A DNA stretch of 64,000 bases from Lachnospiraceae bacterium (GTDB lineage: Bacteria; Bacillota; Clostridia; Lachnospirales; Lachnospiraceae). Below the pieces are notes generated by a model. It searched no databases and had not been told where the DNA came from. It saw only the letters and a list, made by a program, of their open reading frames with translations. The translations under genes and the position numbers were made by a program. Location of the stretch: NCBI GenBank assembly GCA_024691305.1, contig JAILNS010000036.1:124001-188000 (forward strand), read 5' to 3'. Positions 43,911-53,631 of the stretch are shown here, in pieces (positions within the stretch are counted from its first letter, which is position 1; every line of letters begins with the position of its first letter).

Positions 43911-45523
43911 TTGCCTTCCCTGTACTGCGTGGGAGTCAACCCGGTTATCTTCTTAAACATATATGAAAAATAATGCGGATCCTTATACCCTGTATCGATC
44001 GCGATCTCCGAGCTCTTCTTTGATGTACACTTAAGTTCTTCCTTTGCTTTGCCTATCCTGTACTCGATAAGGTACTTGCTGAAAGTTTCTCCGGTTTCCT
44101 GTGAGAAAATGGTACTTAAATGGTTAGGACTAAAACGGACATACTCTGCAAGTGTATTTAATGAAAGTTCCTCGTCCATATAATGCTCTTCTATATAGCC
44201 TATTACCTTGTCGACCACATCCTTGTATCTGCTCTTTGAAATACTGTCACGCAGTTCTATGGACTTGCTTATAACTTCCCTGCAGTATGACTTAAGTGCT
44301 TCGACATCAAGCAGGGTTCCTTGTGAAACATCGGGTGAAGGGATATCATCTTTTTCATATCCAAGTCCCATGCAAAAATCCACAGCGGTAAAATAAAGAT
44401 CCATGGCAACATACTGGCGAAACATAGATGAACGCAGAGCATCTATGCCTGTATTGTTTAACAGCTCTTCTATAAAATAATCTTTTTCACTGATATCGCC
44501 CGTCTTAAGAAAATCGATAAGCCTTGCTCTGTCAAGGTTTTTGACATCCGCAGAACTGATAACGTCGTCATCATCCAGTTCCTGTTCACCGTAAATGAGC
44601 AGACTGTTATCCTGCCAGTATACGACTCTGTTTGATGTGTCAAAATATCTGTGTGCAAAAGCCGCTCCTGCCGCTTCATAACTTCTGTTAAGTTCACTAA
44701 GCCTTTCAACTATGCATCCGACACCGGCATAATATCTCACGTCCTTAAACGTAGAAACGATCTCAATAAATTCATCAGTGCACTTTTCTATTGTTTCTTT
44801 TAATTCTTTTTCGTTATCTCCGCCAAAGAGAATAGCCTGTCCATCCACATCCCGGTTGAACAAAATAAAACTGTCCGTACTTTTTGAAGACCATTCATGA
44901 AGGCTTTGGTATAATTCACTTCCTGCTTCTTCACGTACATCCGAAAGATCACTCTGTATATAAGTGGTAACCAGCAAAATACAGTAAACACTGGCACGCA
45001 GATCAAGCCCCAGGGCTTCGGATCTTTCGATTATCTCGGATACCGCTACATTGCCTCCCACGAGTTCATTAAAGAAGTCCTTACGTTCCTTAAGAATGTC
45101 TTCTTCCATGTCGCTTTGATATTTAATGGCATTTTCCCGGTCACTCTTTTTTTGTTCGAGGTCATCTTTTAACCCATTCAGTTCGGCAATAAGTTCCTGT
45201 GCACTGACAGGCTTGGTCAGATACTTGGCCACTCCTAAAGATATAGCTTCTTTCGCATAACTGAATTCCTCATACCCGGACAGTATTATTATCTCGGTAT
45301 AAGGAAGTTCCTTTTTGACCAGTCTTGTCAGTTCCAAGCCATCCATGAAAGGCATCTTGATATCGGTTATAACGATATCGGGTTCGCTTTTTCTGATAAG
45401 AGGAAGAGCCATTTCTCCATCCGGTGCCTCTCCGCAAAACTCAAAGCCGTGAGACTCCCAATCTATCTTTTTAATGCCTTCTCTTACAACATATTCATCT
45501 TCTACAAGAAATATCCTAAGCAT
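43907..45523 (-). CDS. AraC-type response regulator (YesN family)
   Basis: The 538-residue protein has an N-terminal receiver domain (about 1-120) with the phospho-acceptor Asp in IVITDIKMPFMDGLEL and the Lys of KYLTKPVSAQEL. A long middle region is unassigned. The C-terminal AraC DNA-binding domain (about 435-538) contains LSLNTLAEYVRFSPNHLSTIF, ETGETFSKYLIEYRI and KKITGLTPTQYR. With the kinase it forms a YesMN pair that typically activates a neighbouring carbohydrate transporter, here the one starting at 42240. GAGGT is upstream of the ATG. Confidence 0.95.
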   Translation of the reverse strand: MLRIFLVEDEYVVREGIKKIDWESHGFEFCGEAPDGEMALPLIRKSEPDIVITDIKMPFMDGLELTRLVKKELPYTEIIILSGYEEFSYAKEAISLGVAKYLTKPVSAQELIAELNGLKDDLEQKKSDRENAIKYQSDMEEDILKERKDFFNELVGGNVAVSEIIERSEALGLDLRASVYCILLVTTYIQSDLSDVREEAGSELYQSLHEWSSKSTDSFILFNRDVDGQAILFGGDNEKELKETIEKCTDEFIEIVSTFKDVRYYAGVGCIVERLSELNRSYEAAGAAFAHRYFDTSNRVVYWQDNSLLIYGEQELDDDDVISSADVKNLDRARLIDFLKTGDISEKDYFIEELLNNTGIDALRSSMFRQYVAMDLYFTAVDFCMGLGYEKDDIPSPDVSQGTLLDVEALKSYCREVISKSIELRDSISKSRYKDVVDKVIGYIEEHYMDEELSLNTLAEYVRFSPNHLSTIFSQETGETFSKYLIEYRIGKAKEELKCTSKKSSEIAIDTGYKDPHYFSYMFKKITGLTPTQYREGK

Positions 45524-45526
45524 AAA

Positions 45527-46561
45527 TTACCTCAAAAAACAATCCGGAATCCCGGTTTTAAACTCCCGTAAACTTATATTCGGCCATTCCTTAAGTTCCG
45601 GAAAGACAACCCTGTAAGCGTGCAACAGCTGATGATCTTTACCGGGGCCCGTATACTTCCTGCCGTATTTGGGATCTCCCGCTATCGGATGATCAAGTGC
45701 AGCCAGTTGTGCTCTTATCTGATGTGACTTGCCGGTATACAGTTTCACTTCAAGCAGCATATAAGGATCGGCATAATGCGAGCCAGTTACTGTATCAAGC
45801 AGTTTAAATGCCGTATGGATCTTATTTACCTTATCCGCTTTATCTATATCCTCAGGTCTGTCAGTATATACCTTAACGGTATTAACGGAAGCATCTTTTA
45901 CCAGATACCCGTATATATCCGTATATGTTTCCTCCGTAACCGGAAGTTTCTCATCGGGGCTTCCCGATGCAAGACACAGATAATATTTATCAAGATCCCT
46001 GGAACGCAAAAGTTCGCTCAGACTCTGCAATGCCTTAAGTGATTTTCCTCCAAGCATAAGTCCCGATGTGTTTCGGTCAAGCCTGTTTGCAAAAGCGGGC
46101 CTGAAGGTTCTAAGCTCATCTTCGGTGATCTTCCAGGTATTGAGCATATAACCGGCGAGCCATTCATTCACCGACAGAGTTCCTTTTTCGGATTTTTGAG
46201 ATAATATCCCGGCAGGCTTATCTATAAATATAAAGTCTTCATCCTCATAAACGATCTTAATATCATCAAACTTCTCATATGCGGACCGGTATTCCTTTAT
46301 TCCCGCGGGATCGTTTTTTTCAGTCCCATCCTGCCTGTTTGGGTCAGACATTTTAGCATATGTCTCCTCGGAAAAGAACATGCGGATCTCATCCCCTTCC
46401 GCAAGTTTATAACTTCCTTCGGTCTTTTTTCCGTTTACGGTGATATTCTTTTTTCTGAGCATCTTGCATATAAATGAAAGGCCGGCGCCCGGCATTGTTT
46501 TTTCAAGAAATTTATCCAGTCGCCGTCCGGCATCCATATGAGATATTATGATCTGTTGCAT
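45527..46561 (-). CDS. RluA family RNA pseudouridine synthase
   Basis: The 344-residue protein has an N-terminal S4 RNA-binding domain (about 10-70, RRLDKFLEKTMPGAG onward) and a RluA catalytic domain with the active-site Asp in ANRLDRNTSGLML. The C-terminal GKSHQIRAQLAALDHPIAGDPKYG is characteristic. The exact target uridine (23S rRNA or tRNA) cannot be told from sequence. It ends 3 bases before the response-regulator gene, so sensor and transporter genes may be partly read from this operon. Confidence 0.94.
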   Translation of the reverse strand: MQQIIISHMDAGRRLDKFLEKTMPGAGLSFICKMLRKKNITVNGKKTEGSYKLAEGDEIRMFFSEETYAKMSDPNRQDGTEKNDPAGIKEYRSAYEKFDDIKIVYEDEDFIFIDKPAGILSQKSEKGTLSVNEWLAGYMLNTWKITEDELRTFRPAFANRLDRNTSGLMLGGKSLKALQSLSELLRSRDLDKYYLCLASGSPDEKLPVTEETYTDIYGYLVKDASVNTVKVYTDRPEDIDKADKVNKIHTAFKLLDTVTGSHYADPYMLLEVKLYTGKSHQIRAQLAALDHPIAGDPKYGRKYTGPGKDHQLLHAYRVVFPELKEWPNISLREFKTGIPDCFLR

Positions 46562-46565
46562 TGTC

Positions 46566-47174
46566 CTATAAAGATATCGCTTTTAATGTTTCCATCATAC
46601 CGTCAGCAGATGGACCGCTGTCCGTATCAAGTTCCGATAATTTATTTAAACGTTCCGTATATTTGACCGGATCGGAATATATCTTAACCGTTATATTCTT
46701 ATAGCCGTCGGCCTTTAAATGTTCATCTATATGCTTCTCGCATTCTCGCATTGTATCCGCACCTGCATTCTCAAGTAACCCGGTAACCATGCTGCCGCAT
46801 ACCGTTATATGCGAAACCGGATAGTTTGTTTTATACGAAGTCATATACAGATCATATGCCTGAAGAATCTTCTTTCCCACAGTCTCATCCTGTATATCAT
46901 CCCATCCGCCTGTATACGCCGAGATTATGGTATCGTGAGCACTCGGGCTGCATCCTTTTGCCCGCATAAACATTATCGTATTCACAAGGCTCTTGGATGC
47001 GGGAAGACACCCAAGTACCGCAACTATGGTAAGCAGATTGTTCCGGCTTCCCGTAGTTATATATCCTGCAGCAAAGACTGCGGCACACAGTGCAAAAAAG
47101 ACCACAGTACGTATCACGGTCATCTTCTTTCGGGCTGCTATATATCCGTATTCACCTTTATTTATTCTATGCAT
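46566..47174 (-). CDS. Membrane-associated protein of unknown function
   Basis: The 202-residue protein has two closely spaced helices (about 22-41 and 47-65) near the N-terminus and a soluble C-terminal domain of about 130 residues. I recognise no named family, but the plan resembles a conserved Lachnospiraceae hypothetical protein. It overlaps the HAD gene by 8 bases and is followed at 4 bases by the pseudouridine synthase gene, so it is a real gene in an operon. Confidence 0.75.
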   Translation of the reverse strand: MHRINKGEYGYIAARKKMTVIRTVVFFALCAAVFAAGYITTGSRNNLLTIVAVLGCLPASKSLVNTIMFMRAKGCSPSAHDTIISAYTGGWDDIQDETVGKKILQAYDLYMTSYKTNYPVSHITVCGSMVTGLLENAGADTMRECEKHIDEHLKADGYKNITVKIYSDPVKYTERLNKLSELDTDSGPSADGMMETLKAISL

Positions 47175-47835
47175 AAATCAGTTCGTCGTATCCTTTTATA
47201 TAATGATCTGCCCTGGCACGCTTTATATCATCGCAATCTTTAGTCGCCGTATCATAAACCGCACATACCTTCATTCCGGCATTATGCCCTGCTTCTATAC
47301 CTGCTATCACATCTTCAAAGACCAGGCATTTATCGCATGGGACACTGAGCATTTTTGCTGCTGTCAGATATATTTCCGGATCGGGTTTTCCGTTATGTAT
47401 CTCATCGCCGGTCAGTATTACCGACATGTATTCGTCGATATGAAGTCTTGGGATCAGCTTCTCTACAAGATGCCTTGAATTACTCGTCGCAACTCCCAGT
47501 TTGATCCCCCGTTCTTTTAGTTTTAGGATATATTCTTCGGCATATGGTTTATAAACTATCTCGTTGGCATACTTATACTCTGCCATACGGTTCCATTCAG
47601 CACAGATATCTTCAACTTCCATCGGGATATCATAGGTTTCCCTGGTATATTCCGCAACCTGTACAAAACTCAACCCTTCCAGTGCTTTCTGATATGCATA
47701 AAGATCGGGATCTTTAACATATCTTCCCAGGAATTCCCTATCTATATCATGCCATATATGAAGTGAATCTATGATGGTTCCGTCCATATCAAATATGACG
47801 GCTTTAATTCCGTTTAATATATCGGTATTCTCCAT
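47167..47835 (-). CDS. HAD-superfamily hydrolase (beta-phosphoglucomutase/phosphatase-like)
   Basis: The 222-residue subfamily I HAD enzyme has motif I FDMDGTIIDSL with both catalytic Asp, motif II ATSNSRHL, the Lys in GKPDPEIYLTAA and motif IV FEDVIAGIEAG. The cap is helical and inserted after motif I. It could be a phosphatase of small sugar phosphates or a phosphoglucomutase; the sequence does not decide. I use the start MENTDILNG, 22 bases after queA, since the longer frame lies inside queA. Confidence 0.93.
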   Translation of the reverse strand: MENTDILNGIKAVIFDMDGTIIDSLHIWHDIDREFLGRYVKDPDLYAYQKALEGLSFVQVAEYTRETYDIPMEVEDICAEWNRMAEYKYANEIVYKPYAEEYILKLKERGIKLGVATSNSRHLVEKLIPRLHIDEYMSVILTGDEIHNGKPDPEIYLTAAKMLSVPCDKCLVFEDVIAGIEAGHNAGMKVCAVYDTATKDCDDIKRARADHYIKGYDELIYA

Positions 47836-47857
47836 AACCTTATCCGATAACACCTTA

Positions 47858-48883
47858 TCAGCAGATAAACATCGCATCTCCGAAAGAGAAAAAGCGATAC
47901 TTAAGTTCAACAGCTTCCTTATATGCATCCAGCACATGCTCTCTTCCCGCAAGGGCACTTACAAGCATAATGAGAGTCGATTCGGGAAGATGGAAATTGG
48001 TGATAAGGCAGTCAAGTACTTTAAATCTATATCCGGGATATATAAATATATCAGTATCTCCGCTTCCGGGAATAACGATCCCGTTTTCATCAGAAGCCGA
48101 TTCAACTGTTCTTGTGGATGTCGTCCCTACACAGATAATACGGCCTCCGGCAGCTTTAACTCTGTTTATCTTATCTGCTGTCTCATTAGTTACCTCATAC
48201 CACTCCGAATGCATCTTATGATCTAATATATCATCTTCCTTGACCGGTCTGAAAGTACCAAGTCCGACATGAAGAGTGACATATGCGATCTCGACTCCCA
48301 TTGCAGCTATCTCTTCCAAAAGTTCTTTAGTAAAATGAAGACCGGCCGTAGGTGCGGCTGCCGATCCTTCAAAACGTGCATATACCGTCTGATACCTGGA
48401 AGGATCCGCAAGTTTATGTGTAATATACGGTGGGAGCGGCATTTCACCGAGTCGGTCCAGAACTTCTTCAAACACCCCTTCATATGTGAATGTGATTATA
48501 CGGTTGCCATCATCCTTTTGATCTGTGATCTCTCCCATAAGGCATCCGTCACCAAAACTCACCTTCGCTCCTTTACGAAGTTTTTTTCCCGGACGTACAA
48601 GACATTCCCAGTCATCGGCAGATAACCTTTTTAACAAAAGAACCTCTATCGCAGCTCCCGTGTCGGCCTTTACCCCCAGAAGTCTTGCGGGAATGACCTT
48701 AGTATTATTAAGGACCAGACAATCACCTTTTTGCAGATATTTCTTTATATCCTTAAAATGCTCATGCTTAGTACTTCCACTCATCTTATCAAGTACCAGA
48801 AGCCTGGATGCGGTCCTGTCTTCAAGCGGATCCTGCGCGATGAGTTCTTCGGGAAGATCAAAATAAAAGTCGGATTTTTTCAT
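47858..48883 (-). CDS. queA: S-adenosylmethionine:tRNA ribosyltransferase-isomerase
   Basis: QueA transfers and isomerises the ribosyl part of SAM onto preQ1-modified tRNA in queuosine synthesis. The 341-residue length and motifs fit: [82 protein letters not shown]-like ([12 protein letters not shown]) and [16 protein letters not shown]. It overlaps the exonuclease gene by 4 bases. No other queuosine gene is in the window. Confidence 0.97.
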   Translation of the reverse strand: MKKSDFYFDLPEELIAQDPLEDRTASRLLVLDKMSGSTKHEHFKDIKKYLQKGDCLVLNNTKVIPARLLGVKADTGAAIEVLLLKRLSADDWECLVRPGKKLRKGAKVSFGDGCLMGEITDQKDDGNRIITFTYEGVFEEVLDRLGEMPLPPYITHKLADPSRYQTVYARFEGSAAAPTAGLHFTKELLEEIAAMGVEIAYVTLHVGLGTFRPVKEDDILDHKMHSEWYEVTNETADKINRVKAAGGRIICVGTTSTRTVESASDENGIVIPGSGDTDIFIYPGYRFKVLDCLITNFHLPESTLIMLVSALAGREHVLDAYKEAVELKYRFFSFGDAMFIC

Positions 48884-49632
48884 GATAAAGTAAGCTCCAC
48901 GGGACAGTGATCCGATCCAAGTATATCCGTATGTATATGAGCTCCGCTTAACCTCTCTTTCATATCATCGGAAACGATAAAATAGTCTATACGCCAGCCG
49001 GCGTTTCTGCTTCTTGCCTGAAAACGATATGACCACCACGAATAAATATCTGCGGTGTCCGGATAGAAATACCTGAAAGTATCGGTATAGCCGGAATCAA
49101 GAAGACGTGTCATACAGTTTCTTTCTTCATCCGTAAACCCGGCATTATGATGGTTGGACGATGGATTCTTGATATCTATCTCTTCATGTGCAACATTAAG
49201 ATCTCCGCACAGCACGACTCCCTTTTTGGCCTTTAATCCGTTTAAATATATAAGAAAATCCTCTTCCCATTTCATACGGTAATCGAGTCTTGCAAGTTCA
49301 TTCTGTGAGTTCGGCGTATAACAGCAGACAAGATAATGATCTTCAAACTCAAGTGTTATCACTCTTCCCTCATGATCGTGCTCGTCGATCCCCAAACCGT
49401 AATTTACGGAAACAGGTGTATTTTTTGTAAAGATAGCGGTTCCGGAATATCCTTTTTTATCAGCATAATTCCAGTACTGTTCATAACCGGGCAGATCCAG
49501 TTCTATCTGTCCAGCCACAAGTTTGGTCTCCTGTAAGCAAAAAGCATCTGCATCCAGAGTATTAAAAACCTCCATGAAATTCTTTCCGACTACAGCTCTT
49601 AACCCGTTTACGTTCCACGAAACATATTTCAT
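48880..49632 (-). CDS. exoA: Exodeoxyribonuclease III / AP endonuclease
   Basis: The 250-residue enzyme of base-excision repair opens DNA at abasic sites. Active-site residues are seen in [10 protein letters not shown] (Asn), CLQETKL (Glu), [16 protein letters not shown] (Asp and Asn) and [10 protein letters not shown] (Asp-His). It leads the gene run exoA-queA-HAD-unknown-rluA; its upstream region of 83 bases contains a TATACT box but no good -35. Confidence 0.96.
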   Translation of the reverse strand: MKYVSWNVNGLRAVVGKNFMEVFNTLDADAFCLQETKLVAGQIELDLPGYEQYWNYADKKGYSGTAIFTKNTPVSVNYGLGIDEHDHEGRVITLEFEDHYLVCCYTPNSQNELARLDYRMKWEEDFLIYLNGLKAKKGVVLCGDLNVAHEEIDIKNPSSNHHNAGFTDEERNCMTRLLDSGYTDTFRYFYPDTADIYSWWSYRFQARSRNAGWRIDYFIVSDDMKERLSGAHIHTDILGSDHCPVELTLS

Positions 49633-49715
49633 ATATATACCTTTCTGATCTTATCTTAAGACTCGTAAATGTGATTTTTGTTCTTTAAACAACCATTTTA
49701 GTATAGCATACGTGA

Positions 49716-51755
49716 TCACTCTTCACCGAAAACATGATCAAAATAATTATAACCAAGCACATTTTTACAATAGTTCATACGGTTTCTTACTTCGATCCTG
49801 ATTTGGTTTACATAATCTTCCGGTATCACGGTATCTTCGGATACGGGAGTAAATCTGTTTTTTGATGAAATATAGGTTCCGAGAGTTGTTTTCCAATCAT
49901 AATTACCGGTAAATACGAGTGCTTCCTTATCTGAGAAAACGTCACGTCCTGGGAGCAGTCTCGAGTCATAGGCTACTCCGAAAAGATTACACAGTGTAGG
50001 CAGGATATCTAAACTGAACACCGGCTCATCTACAACAATGGGATCCATATCCTCAAGGCATCCACTCCAGATTATCAGACGGTTTGAATCACGCTCAAGA
50101 TAATTTGTAACATCAAACCCATACAATTCGGACAGGTTCGGCATATTTCCCGGTGATGCTCCGGTATCAAGATTATAAGGGAAATGATCTGCGCCCAATA
50201 CTATTACCGTATCATCTGCAATCCCTGCTTTCTCGAGTTCATCGACCAGATATGTCAGGGCATCCTCCAAAGGGATATTGCATGCAAGATAACATTTTAC
50301 GATCTCGGAATGGTCAAGATCCTTTACACGTTCATAGTTCTTGCTTGCCATCTGGTTGATGCTGCGTCCATACTGCCCGTGACCGGAAACCGTCATATAA
50401 TATATATCAAATGGTTGTCTGTTTATATATGTAGGCAATGTACCCTGGAGCATTTCAAGATCACTTGCGGGAAATCCGCTGGTCTTTAGATACTCTTCCA
50501 TACCGTTGCCTATCCCCATAAAACCGTCGGAGTACCCAAGCAGATTATGAGTTTCATGTCTGTCATATACATACATTGAATTGTCATGATAAGCCTTACC
50601 GTAATATCCTTCCTCAGACAATCTGTTGGCGATCGTTATCCATGTATTCTGAGATGTGATCAGCTTCATCGATTTTCCGCCTGATGTAGGGATCAGTCCA
50701 AACAGATTGGAGTACTCACCACCTGTAGTGCCCGCTACGGCCGGCTGATAATAATCGGGAAACTGTATTCCTTTGGTCGATAACCTGTAGAGCGTAGGAG
50801 TAAGCACGGGATCGATCAGATACCCCGAAAACGCCTCAGCGGTCATAAAGATCAGATTCTTACCCTTAAACAGACCGGTATACTCATTTTGCATTGTCGG
50901 TGTAAGTGAAGCCACATACAGATCCATTTCTCTTAATTTGCCATCGGTTGAATCTGCAAGTGCATTAAAGTCTATGTTCAAAACGTTGGGACCGTAAGAA
51001 ATCTGAACTTCTTCCTGAGGTGCATCCTCGACCGCTGTTTCAATCGCTTCAGGCTTAGCCTCCGGTTCTTCCGCTGTTTCTGCCAGAGCGGGTTCTTCGG
51101 TTTGTTCTGCTGTCATGATCACAAATTCTTCGGTTTCCGATGAATATTCATCTCCCATGATCATTCTTGCACTGTCAAGACGAAGTCCGGTACCAAGGCC
51201 CATATATCCGACAACATTCTGGTAATTATACTCTTCCGAATACATCATTTTATACTGTTCATTTTGATCCAGTAAAAATCTTCCCGATACAAAAAACAAA
51301 ACAGCGCATATGAACAATACACTGCCCGCAGGGATACTTCTTCTTTCAAATGATATTTTCTTATGAAGAAACAGTACAAAGATAATTAAAGGCAAAAAGT
51401 ACAGTATTATACAACTGATACCGTTAGGATTTAAGACAAGGCGCATAATATCGGCGGTAAATTCCGTTAACGCTCCGCCTGCTCCGTTTACGACGGTATT
51501 AAGATCATAAAATACATTAAATGACCTGAACACAAAGTACTCTACAAGATAAAAAACAGGTATTATGAACAATAATATACCTGTAATTATCTTATTTTTC
51601 TTTGGATCTGATGTGGGACGACTCAAAAGAGCAAGAACAGCACCGTAACATAACGAAAAAAGAAGCGTGATCACAAGTGATATCACTTCACGTTCCGTTC
51701 CGGCAAAAAATCTGAATAATAATTCATAATAGACAATCAGAAACAGGGCAAACAT
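49716..51755 (-). CDS. LTA-synthase/sulfatase-like membrane phosphotransferase
   Basis: The protein has five predicted membrane helices (about 1-175), a Glu/Ala-rich linker (about 205-255) and an extracytoplasmic alkaline-phosphatase-fold domain (about 285-640). The catalytic region reads VAGTTGGEYSNLFGL, with Thr as the likely nucleophile as in LtaS, although the usual TSD-like sequence differs. Metal ligands are expected in the VLGADHFPY motif. It may transfer glycerol-phosphate or another phospho-group from a lipid to a glycopolymer. At 679 residues it is a typical length. It follows the sigma-H gene by 2 bases, and the start has only weak AAAGG upstream. Confidence 0.88.
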   Translation of the reverse strand: MFALFLIVYYELLFRFFAGTEREVISLVITLLFSLCYGAVLALLSRPTSDPKKNKIITGILLFIIPVFYLVEYFVFRSFNVFYDLNTVVNGAGGALTEFTADIMRLVLNPNGISCIILYFLPLIIFVLFLHKKISFERRSIPAGSVLFICAVLFFVSGRFLLDQNEQYKMMYSEEYNYQNVVGYMGLGTGLRLDSARMIMGDEYSSETEEFVIMTAEQTEEPALAETAEEPEAKPEAIETAVEDAPQEEVQISYGPNVLNIDFNALADSTDGKLREMDLYVASLTPTMQNEYTGLFKGKNLIFMTAEAFSGYLIDPVLTPTLYRLSTKGIQFPDYYQPAVAGTTGGEYSNLFGLIPTSGGKSMKLITSQNTWITIANRLSEEGYYGKAYHDNSMYVYDRHETHNLLGYSDGFMGIGNGMEEYLKTSGFPASDLEMLQGTLPTYINRQPFDIYYMTVSGHGQYGRSINQMASKNYERVKDLDHSEIVKCYLACNIPLEDALTYLVDELEKAGIADDTVIVLGADHFPYNLDTGASPGNMPNLSELYGFDVTNYLERDSNRLIIWSGCLEDMDPIVVDEPVFSLDILPTLCNLFGVAYDSRLLPGRDVFSDKEALVFTGNYDWKTTLGTYISSKNRFTPVSEDTVIPEDYVNQIRIEVRNRMNYCKNVLGYNYFDHVFGEE

Positions 51756-51757
51756 TT

Positions 51758-52357
51758 TTAAGACAACGCCTTTTTTAATTTCATTTTGGCACGCTGCAAT
51801 GCATTATCCGCAGACTTCGGTTCCATGGAAAGGATTGCTGCGATCCCCGATGTGGTAAGACCCGTAGCATGCAGTTTAAATACATCGCGTTCAGACTCTG
51901 TAAGTATCGTATCTATCAGATGATTGATCTCATCCACGGTTTCCTGGCTTATAAAGGCTGTTTCCGGTTCAGAGGAAGGCTCTCCAGCGATCTCTTCAAT
52001 AAGATTCTGTGACTCGTCGCCCTCTTCGGTGATCCTGTCAGCGGTAAGTGATACATAGTCATTTAACGGCAGATGCTTAAGACGCCCCGATGACTGAACC
52101 GCATTATATATCTGTCTTGATATGCACAGATCGGCAAATGTGGCAAAACTCGCATCTCTGCCGAAATCATAATCACGCACAGCCTTAAAGAGACCTATCA
52201 TGCCTTCCTGAATAAGATCCTGCTCATCACCACCCAAAATATACATACTGGAAGCCTTGGCACGCACAAGATTCTTATATCTGTCGTAAATGACCTCTAT
52301 ATCCTTAGTCTTACCCTCACGATATTCGGATATATATTGTTCGTCTGTAAGTTCCAT
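51758..52357 (-). CDS. sigH: RNA polymerase sigma-H factor (Spo0H-like)
   Basis: The sigma-70 family protein of about 199 residues has region 2 with LGGDEQDLIQEGMIGLFKAVRDYDFGRDASFATFADLCISRQI, a strong match to SigH of Bacillus and Clostridia, and region 4 with LTESERDVFKLHATGLTTSGIAAIL. In spore formers it controls entry into sporulation and competence. Gene order rlmB-sigH is conserved in Firmicutes. The start is uncertain: a GTG at 52387 overlaps the rlmB stop, while the ATG giving MELTDEQY is used here. Neither has a well-placed Shine-Dalgarno. Confidence 0.9.
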   Translation of the reverse strand: MELTDEQYISEYREGKTKDIEVIYDRYKNLVRAKASSMYILGGDEQDLIQEGMIGLFKAVRDYDFGRDASFATFADLCISRQIYNAVQSSGRLKHLPLNDYVSLTADRITEEGDESQNLIEEIAGEPSSEPETAFISQETVDEINHLIDTILTESERDVFKLHATGLTTSGIAAILSMEPKSADNALQRAKMKLKKALS

Positions 52358-52383
52358 TATCACACGTTTCGGTACGACTCTCC

Positions 52384-53127
52384 TCACTTCTTCATTCGTT
52401 GTCTTACTATCTCATAGCTTAAGATACCTGCTGCTACGGATGCATTAAGAGAATCTATATCCCCCTTCATCGGTATGGATGCAATATAGTCACATTTTGA
52501 CTTAACAAGACGTCCAACTCCGTCACCTTCGGAACCTATGATCAGGCCTATTGGTCCTGTAAGATCTATATCATACATACAATCGCCATCCATATCGGCA
52601 CATGCAAACCATAAACCTTCTTTTTTCAGTTCTTCCATGCACTGTCCGATATTTGTAACTCTTGCAACCGGTGTATAACTTATTGCCCCGGCTGAAGCCC
52701 TGGCAACAGCTGCCGTAAGTCCCACCGCCCTGTCTCTGGGAATTATGACACCATGTGCACCGGCCTGATTGGCAGTACGTATGATAGCACCGAGATTATG
52801 AGGATCCTCAATCCCGTCAAGCAGGATAATAAACGGATCCTCGTTCGCCTCTTTTGCTTTGGAAAGTATATCTTCAACAGATGAATATTCATAGCTCGCA
52901 CCATATGCTATAACTCCCTGGTGCTTTCCCGTAGATGACATCTGATCCAGCCTGTCTTTTGATACATACTTAACATATATATCACGTTTTTTGGCCTCTC
53001 TTCTTATCGTAGATACAGGCCCGTCCTTACATCCATCCAGGATAAAAAGCTTATCTATCGGAGTGCCTGCTCTTAATGCTTCTATAACGGCATTTCTGCC
53101 TTCTATCGTAAGTTCTCTGGGTTCCAT
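52384..53127 (-). CDS. rlmB: 23S rRNA (guanosine-2'-O-)-methyltransferase RlmB
   Basis: This SpoU-family (SPOUT) enzyme methylates the ribose of G2251 in 23S rRNA. An N-terminal substrate-binding domain (about 1-75) precedes the trefoil-knot domain with NLGAIIRTANQAGAHGVI, GLIIGSEGDGVG and IPMKGDIDSLNASVAAGI, the three SpoU motifs. The 247-residue length is normal. It is flanked by mrnC and sigH in the usual Firmicutes order. Confidence 0.96.
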   Translation of the reverse strand: MEPRELTIEGRNAVIEALRAGTPIDKLFILDGCKDGPVSTIRREAKKRDIYVKYVSKDRLDQMSSTGKHQGVIAYGASYEYSSVEDILSKAKEANEDPFIILLDGIEDPHNLGAIIRTANQAGAHGVIIPRDRAVGLTAAVARASAGAISYTPVARVTNIGQCMEELKKEGLWFACADMDGDCMYDIDLTGPIGLIIGSEGDGVGRLVKSKCDYIASIPMKGDIDSLNASVAAGILSYEIVRQRMKK

Positions 53128-53145
53128 ATACTAACCTATATATTC

Positions 53146-53631
53146 TCAGTTCCTAAGATCCGGATCTGCAATACCTGTTTTGATAAGTTCGACCAATCGC
53201 TCATATCTGCCCTCAAGATACAGGTATCCTATCAGCGCTTCAAGCCCGGTTGCCTTACGATAGGCTATTACGGATGCATGTTTAGCCTTAGAGGTGTTGT
53301 TGGCATTTCTGCCCCTGTGGTAAACTGCCATCTCTTCCTCAGTAAACAGGCTTTCGATAGCATCTGCCACATCGGCCTGAGCCTGAGCATTTACGAGGCT
53401 TTTAGCTTTGTTATGTAAACTCCCGTTTTTTCCACCGCTATGTGTTATAAGTACGGTACGTATCACGAGATCATATATACAATCACCTATATATGCCAGC
53501 GAAAGTGCCGACTGTGATCTGGCATCATGAGTTCCCTGACCGAATGCCTCAAATATTGCCAGAGTCAGGTTATCACTTTCATGATCCTGACCTGATTTAC
53601 TTTGAGAAACAGGATCTATGCTCTCTTCCAC
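53146..53631 (-). CDS. mrnC: Mini-ribonuclease III
   Basis: The 161-residue RNase III-like enzyme lacks a dsRNA-binding domain; it matures 23S rRNA ends. The catalytic part has AYIGDCIYDLVIRT, HNKAKSLVNAQAQ and ATGLEALIGYLYLEGR (Asp and Glu for metal binding). About 30 residues precede the conserved core. It overlaps cysS by 16 bases, a typical cysS-mrnC-rlmB arrangement. Confidence 0.95.
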   Translation of the reverse strand: MEESIDPVSQSKSGQDHESDNLTLAIFEAFGQGTHDARSQSALSLAYIGDCIYDLVIRTVLITHSGGKNGSLHNKAKSLVNAQAQADVADAIESLFTEEEMAVYHRGRNANNTSKAKHASVIAYRKATGLEALIGYLYLEGRYERLVELIKTGIADPDLRN